Source: Burkholderiales bacterium (GTDB lineage Bacteria > Pseudomonadota > Gammaproteobacteria > Burkholderiales > Nitrosomonadaceae). From it: 37,692 nt of DNA. Made by a program: the position numbers and the translations under genes. Where the stretch lies: NCBI GenBank assembly GCA_024235735.1, contig JACKLU010000020.1, positions 1 to 37,692 on the forward strand, in the 5' to 3' direction. Position 1 is the stretch's first letter, and the number at the start of each line of letters is the position of its first letter. Below the pieces are notes generated by a model that saw only the letters and a program-made list of their open reading frames with translations, searched no databases and had not been told where the DNA came from. Positions 34,420 to 37,692 of the stretch are shown in pieces.

Positions 34420-37400
34420 TTATTGTTGATGGTTTTGCGTTTGCCACAGCGCATCGTTGAAGGTGTCCAGCACCTGCTGCAATTCGCCATTGAACACTTT
34501 GTCGAGCCGGTCAAAACCGCCGCCTTCGCGCTTGAACAGCAGATCGGGATCGTCCAGCGCGGCGCGGTCGACCAGCAGATTGGCCTTGGTCTGGCTGGCG
34601 ATACGCTTGAGCCAGTCGCGTTGCGGCGTGCTCCACGGCTTGCTCGCCAGCACGTGCCGCAGCGCCTGGTCGACGCGTTCATCGAACGGCATCAACGCAT
34701 CGCCGATGGCGGCCTGGCGGATGAAGCCGACGATGCGCGCGGCAATGTCCTGATTGGTCATTTCGCGCCACGCGGTGGTGAGGTTGGCTTCGGTAAATCC
34801 GGCTTTGTCGAGTTCCAGCATCAGTTCGCGCAACTGCTTGCGCGTCAGCTCGCGCGGCCGCGTCTTGACCGCCAACAGCGCCGGAATGTCGTTGCTGTGG
34901 CTTTGCACAAAAGCGGCGAATGCGTTCAGGTAATCTTCGGGTTTCGTGCCCTGACCGTAGCCGCGTTCCGTGTTTTTCAGTTTATCCTCGTGCTCGGAAA
35001 TCAGTATGGGCCGGGCTGCGTTTTCGTTCGCGCGGTCGAGAATTTCAGCCAGACCGGGGTTGGCGGTGAACCATGCCGCCACGTCGTTTACCGGCAGCGC
35101 TTTGAGCGATTGGATGAAAGCCGTCAGCGGCATGCCCGCGCGCGTTTCAAAATCCCGGGCGTTTTGTTCCGACAGGTGGCGCTTTTTGCGTTGCAGTTTG
35201 GCGAGCAGTTGATCGCGCACCCATTGTCGCGATTCGTCGTCTTTGACGGTGGCCAATTCCTGCGCCAATTGCGCGAAGCTGATGCTCGGATTGACTACCA
35301 CCGGTTGCATCGCGGTCATGTCGTGCAGGGAGGCAAAAATCCGCACCGCATCAAATACTCGGAAGGTTTCCTTGCCGATATCGTCGCACAACCGCGTGGC
35401 GCGCCCCAGCATCTGGTCGAACAGAATGCGGCTGTTGACGCGGCGTAAAAACACCAGATTGCAGATTTCCGGCACGTCGATGCCGGTGGTCAGCAAATCG
35501 ACGGTGACAGCAACGTTGGGATACTGCTCGTTCTTGAAGCGGCGGATCAGTTGCAGCGGTTTGTCCGCCGCGCCGGTGATCTTGATCACGGCGTCATCGT
35601 CGACGCTGCCGTAACGTCCGGCAAAAGCTTGCTTGAGCAAATCGACCACCAGGTCGGCGTGCGCGTCGGTGGCGCAAAAGATCAGCGTTTTTTGCCGCGA
35701 CAGAGGATCGAGTTCCTGTGCCAGATAATCGCAGGCCACGCGGTTGAACGATTCGGTGATGACCTTGCGGTTGAAATCCTCGATGTCGAGTTTGATTGCG
35801 TCCGGCGTTTTGAACAATTCGATCTGGTTATAGCGGCCGTTGAAAACCTTGATGTCTTCTCCGGCTTTCCAGGTGATGCCTTGCGTGGAAAGCACGGTTT
35901 CGATCTGGATCGGCGGTTCGTAATCGACCAGAAAACCGTCGATCACCGCTTCGCGATAGCTGTAACTGTATACCGGCAAACCGAAGATTTGCGTGGTGTG
36001 CAGCGCCGGCGTCGCGGTCAAACCGATTTTGACGGCGTCGAAATAATCCAGCACGCGGCGGTATTTGGAGATGTAGTCGTCAAAACCGCGGAAGGTCATT
36101 TCGGTTTCGGACAATTCTCGGTCCAGCAGATAACCGCGATGGCATTCGTCGACCGCGATGCAATCATACTGGTCGACGCTCGGCGGTGTTGCATCTTCGG
36201 CGGCGAACAGCAGCCGTTGCACCATGCCTTGCACGGTGGCGATATGCACCGCGGTGTCGCCGTCCGGTATTTGTTCGTCCAGTTCCTTGATGCCAAACGT
36301 TTCCGCAAACGATTGCAGATTTTCCATGCGCGTGTCTTTGAACGCGTTGACCGCTTGCACGCCCAAGGCGGAACGATCCACCAGAAACAGAATGCGGCGG
36401 AAGCGCTTGACCTTGAGCAGGCGGTAAATCAGCGCGATGCAGGTTTTGGTTTTGCCGGTGCCGGTCGCCATCGCCAGCAGCATGTCGCGTTGCCCGGCTT
36501 CGATGCTTTTTTCGATGGCGCGAATCGCTTCCTGTTGGTAATAGCGCAACGGAAAGCCGTAATTGAACGGCGTTTGAGCCAGCTGCTCATGCGCCCGGGA
36601 TTCGTCGCGCTTCGTCAGCGTGATTAGACCTTCGGGCGTATACCAGCCATCGAGTGGATGCCCCAGATTGTCTGATCGGCGCAGATCGCAAAACCAGATA
36701 CCGCTTTTGGTAGCGAGCTGACGCAGAAACGGGCGGCCATTCGACGAAAAAGCGAAGGGAATACGGTAAGCGCCCGCATCGCCCCAGTTTTCTGACGGTA
36801 ATTCGGTTTCAGTGCTGGGCTTGAACGTGCGGCTGTAGCGTTTGGCTTGTTGCAATGCGCCCGAGACATCGATGTTCCTGCGTTTGGCCTCGATCACCGC
36901 CACCGGTGTCAAGCCGGTGAACAGCACATAATCGGCCGGGCCGGTTTCGGTCGGCCATTCGGCGATGGCGCGGTTGCGATTTTTTTCAGGCCGCGCGCCT
37001 TTTCCAAACGTCAACATTCCGGAATCGGCTTCCCAACCGGCCTGGCGCAATTGGTGATCAATGAGCTTGCGGGTGTCGGCTTCGTCCAGTTGCACGGCTT
37101 CGGCAGCCGAATTGGCCGCGGGGGCGATATTGGCGAGCGTTTCTTTCGGTTGCGCTGCTGCGGTTTGCTGCTGTTCAAGGATATTTTTCTCAAGTTCATG
37201 CCTGGCTTGTTCGGCTTCGGCAGCCATCTGCGCCCAGAATGCTTGTTCATCCTTGGCTTCGCGCAGATTGGATTCGGTAATGCTCAATTTTTCCGTGACG
37301 CTGGCGTGCGACATTTGATAGTCATTGACCAGCTTTTTCAGGCGCTCCAATTCGGCGTGCAATTCGCCGCTTTCATTTTGAGGCGGGGAGGGCGGCATGA

Positions 37401-37692
37401 AGGGGCCGGATTTGAATCCGGCGTCCTTGAACGTGCGATGAAACCAGAGGCCGATTTGCCATGCGAGTTTCAGCGCGGACAGGGCGCTGCGATGATCACC
37501 GGATAGCGAGTGGTTAGCGGCATTACCGCTGCGCCGCACTTCATTGAACATTTGATACACTTCGCGCGGCAATACCCCGTTATCCTGCAAACGCCGCAGC
37601 AAGTCGTATTGCGTTTCTTCCGCGGAAATGAACAATCCCGTTCGCGCAGCCAGCAACTGCGCCAGCGATTCCGTCAGTTGGCGCAATTTCAG
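34420..37692 (-). CDS. hsdR: Type I restriction endonuclease subunit HsdR (5' end outside the window)
   Basis: Motor and nuclease subunit of the type I system. About 1,090 residues are visible. The order is a DUF4145-type N-terminal domain, a coiled coil (about 105-170), the HsdR nuclease domain with PADYVLF and VAVIEAKRR (PD-D/ExK core), a superfamily 2 helicase with Walker A MATGTGKTKT, Walker B DECHRG and motif VI-like QMLGRATRLCDD, then an EcoEI-type C-terminal domain. The open frame continues past the right edge (codons CTG AAA at 37692-37687); the TTG at 37686 is not a real start, and a few dozen N-terminal residues are missing. hsdM follows after 12 bases. Confidence 0.93.
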   Translation of the reverse strand: MKLRQLTESLAQLLAARTGLFISAEETQYDLLRRLQDNGVLPREVYQMFNEVRRSGNAANHSLSGDHRSALSALKLAWQIGLWFHRTFKDAGFKSGPFMPPSPPQNESGELHAELERLKKLVNDYQMSHASVTEKLSITESNLREAKDEQAFWAQMAAEAEQARHELEKNILEQQQTAAAQPKETLANIAPAANSAAEAVQLDEADTRKLIDHQLRQAGWEADSGMLTFGKGARPEKNRNRAIAEWPTETGPADYVLFTGLTPVAVIEAKRRNIDVSGALQQAKRYSRTFKPSTETELPSENWGDAGAYRIPFAFSSNGRPFLRQLATKSGIWFCDLRRSDNLGHPLDGWYTPEGLITLTKRDESRAHEQLAQTPFNYGFPLRYYQQEAIRAIEKSIEAGQRDMLLAMATGTGKTKTCIALIYRLLKVKRFRRILFLVDRSALGVQAVNAFKDTRMENLQSFAETFGIKELDEQIPDGDTAVHIATVQGMVQRLLFAAEDATPPSVDQYDCIAVDECHRGYLLDRELSETEMTFRGFDDYISKYRRVLDYFDAVKIGLTATPALHTTQIFGLPVYSYSYREAVIDGFLVDYEPPIQIETVLSTQGITWKAGEDIKVFNGRYNQIELFKTPDAIKLDIEDFNRKVITESFNRVACDYLAQELDPLSRQKTLIFCATDAHADLVVDLLKQAFAGRYGSVDDDAVIKITGAADKPLQLIRRFKNEQYPNVAVTVDLLTTGIDVPEICNLVFLRRVNSRILFDQMLGRATRLCDDIGKETFRVFDAVRIFASLHDMTAMQPVVVNPSISFAQLAQELATVKDDESRQWVRDQLLAKLQRKKRHLSEQNARDFETRAGMPLTAFIQSLKALPVNDVAAWFTANPGLAEILDRANENAARPILISEHEDKLKNTERGYGQGTKPEDYLNAFAAFVQSHSNDIPALLAVKTRPRELTRKQLRELMLELDKAGFTEANLTTAWREMTNQDIAARIVGFIRQAAIGDALMPFDERVDQALRHVLASKPWSTPQRDWLKRIASQTKANLLVDRAALDDPDLLFKREGGGFDRLDKVFNGELQQVLDTFNDALWQTQNHQQ

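Overview
The window reads as a stretch of a betaproteobacterial chromosome, most likely a Nitrosomonas-type organism (family Nitrosomonadaceae). This is inferred from protein character and gene content: EarP with an Arg32-type EF-P, HisZ upstream of purA, the hfq-hflX-hflK-hflC-DUF2065 string, and the ilvB-ilvH-ilvC-psd-pssA-leuA string. No ammonia-oxidation gene lies in the window to confirm it.

Left part (1-2630) is accessory DNA: a ParD/ParE toxin-antitoxin pair cut by the window edge; a short MITE-like inverted-repeat element; a REP-associated tyrosine transposase (RAYT) gene bracketed by two 82-84 bp double-hairpin REP units; a DUF4160/DUF2442 gene pair; two further REP copies; and what looks like the last ~90 nt of a group II intron. 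Next comes a type IV pilin gene with a well-formed sigma-54 promoter.

The middle (3200-27000) is conserved core. glnE (glutamine synthetase adenylyltransferase) diverges from a nitrilase-family amidase and tldD. A branched-chain amino acid and phospholipid block follows (ilvB, ilvH, ilvC, psd, pssA, leuA), with a possible leader peptide and hairpin ahead of leuA, and a TlpA-like thioredoxin coupled to leuA. A lytic transglycosylase and proS lie on the minus strand, diverging from rppH. After a di-haem cytochrome c peroxidase comes hfq-hflX-hflK-hflC, DUF2065, hisZ and purA.

The right part (27100-31565) holds a CPGC redoxin-like protein, a BCCT osmolyte transporter, and earP-efp, where EarP is expected to rhamnosylate Arg32 of EF-P. 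From 31649 to the right edge lies a type I restriction-modification operon (hsdR-hsdM-hsdS, minus strand). hsdR runs off the window, and hsdM carries an in-frame palindromic repeat that encodes an extra peptide.

The strongest unusual signals are the RAYT/REP unit, the palindrome inserted in frame in hsdM, the group II intron-like relic, and the possible leader regulation of leuA and of the peroxidase gene. I found no wholly new multi-gene system. No rRNA, tRNA or CRISPR array was seen.
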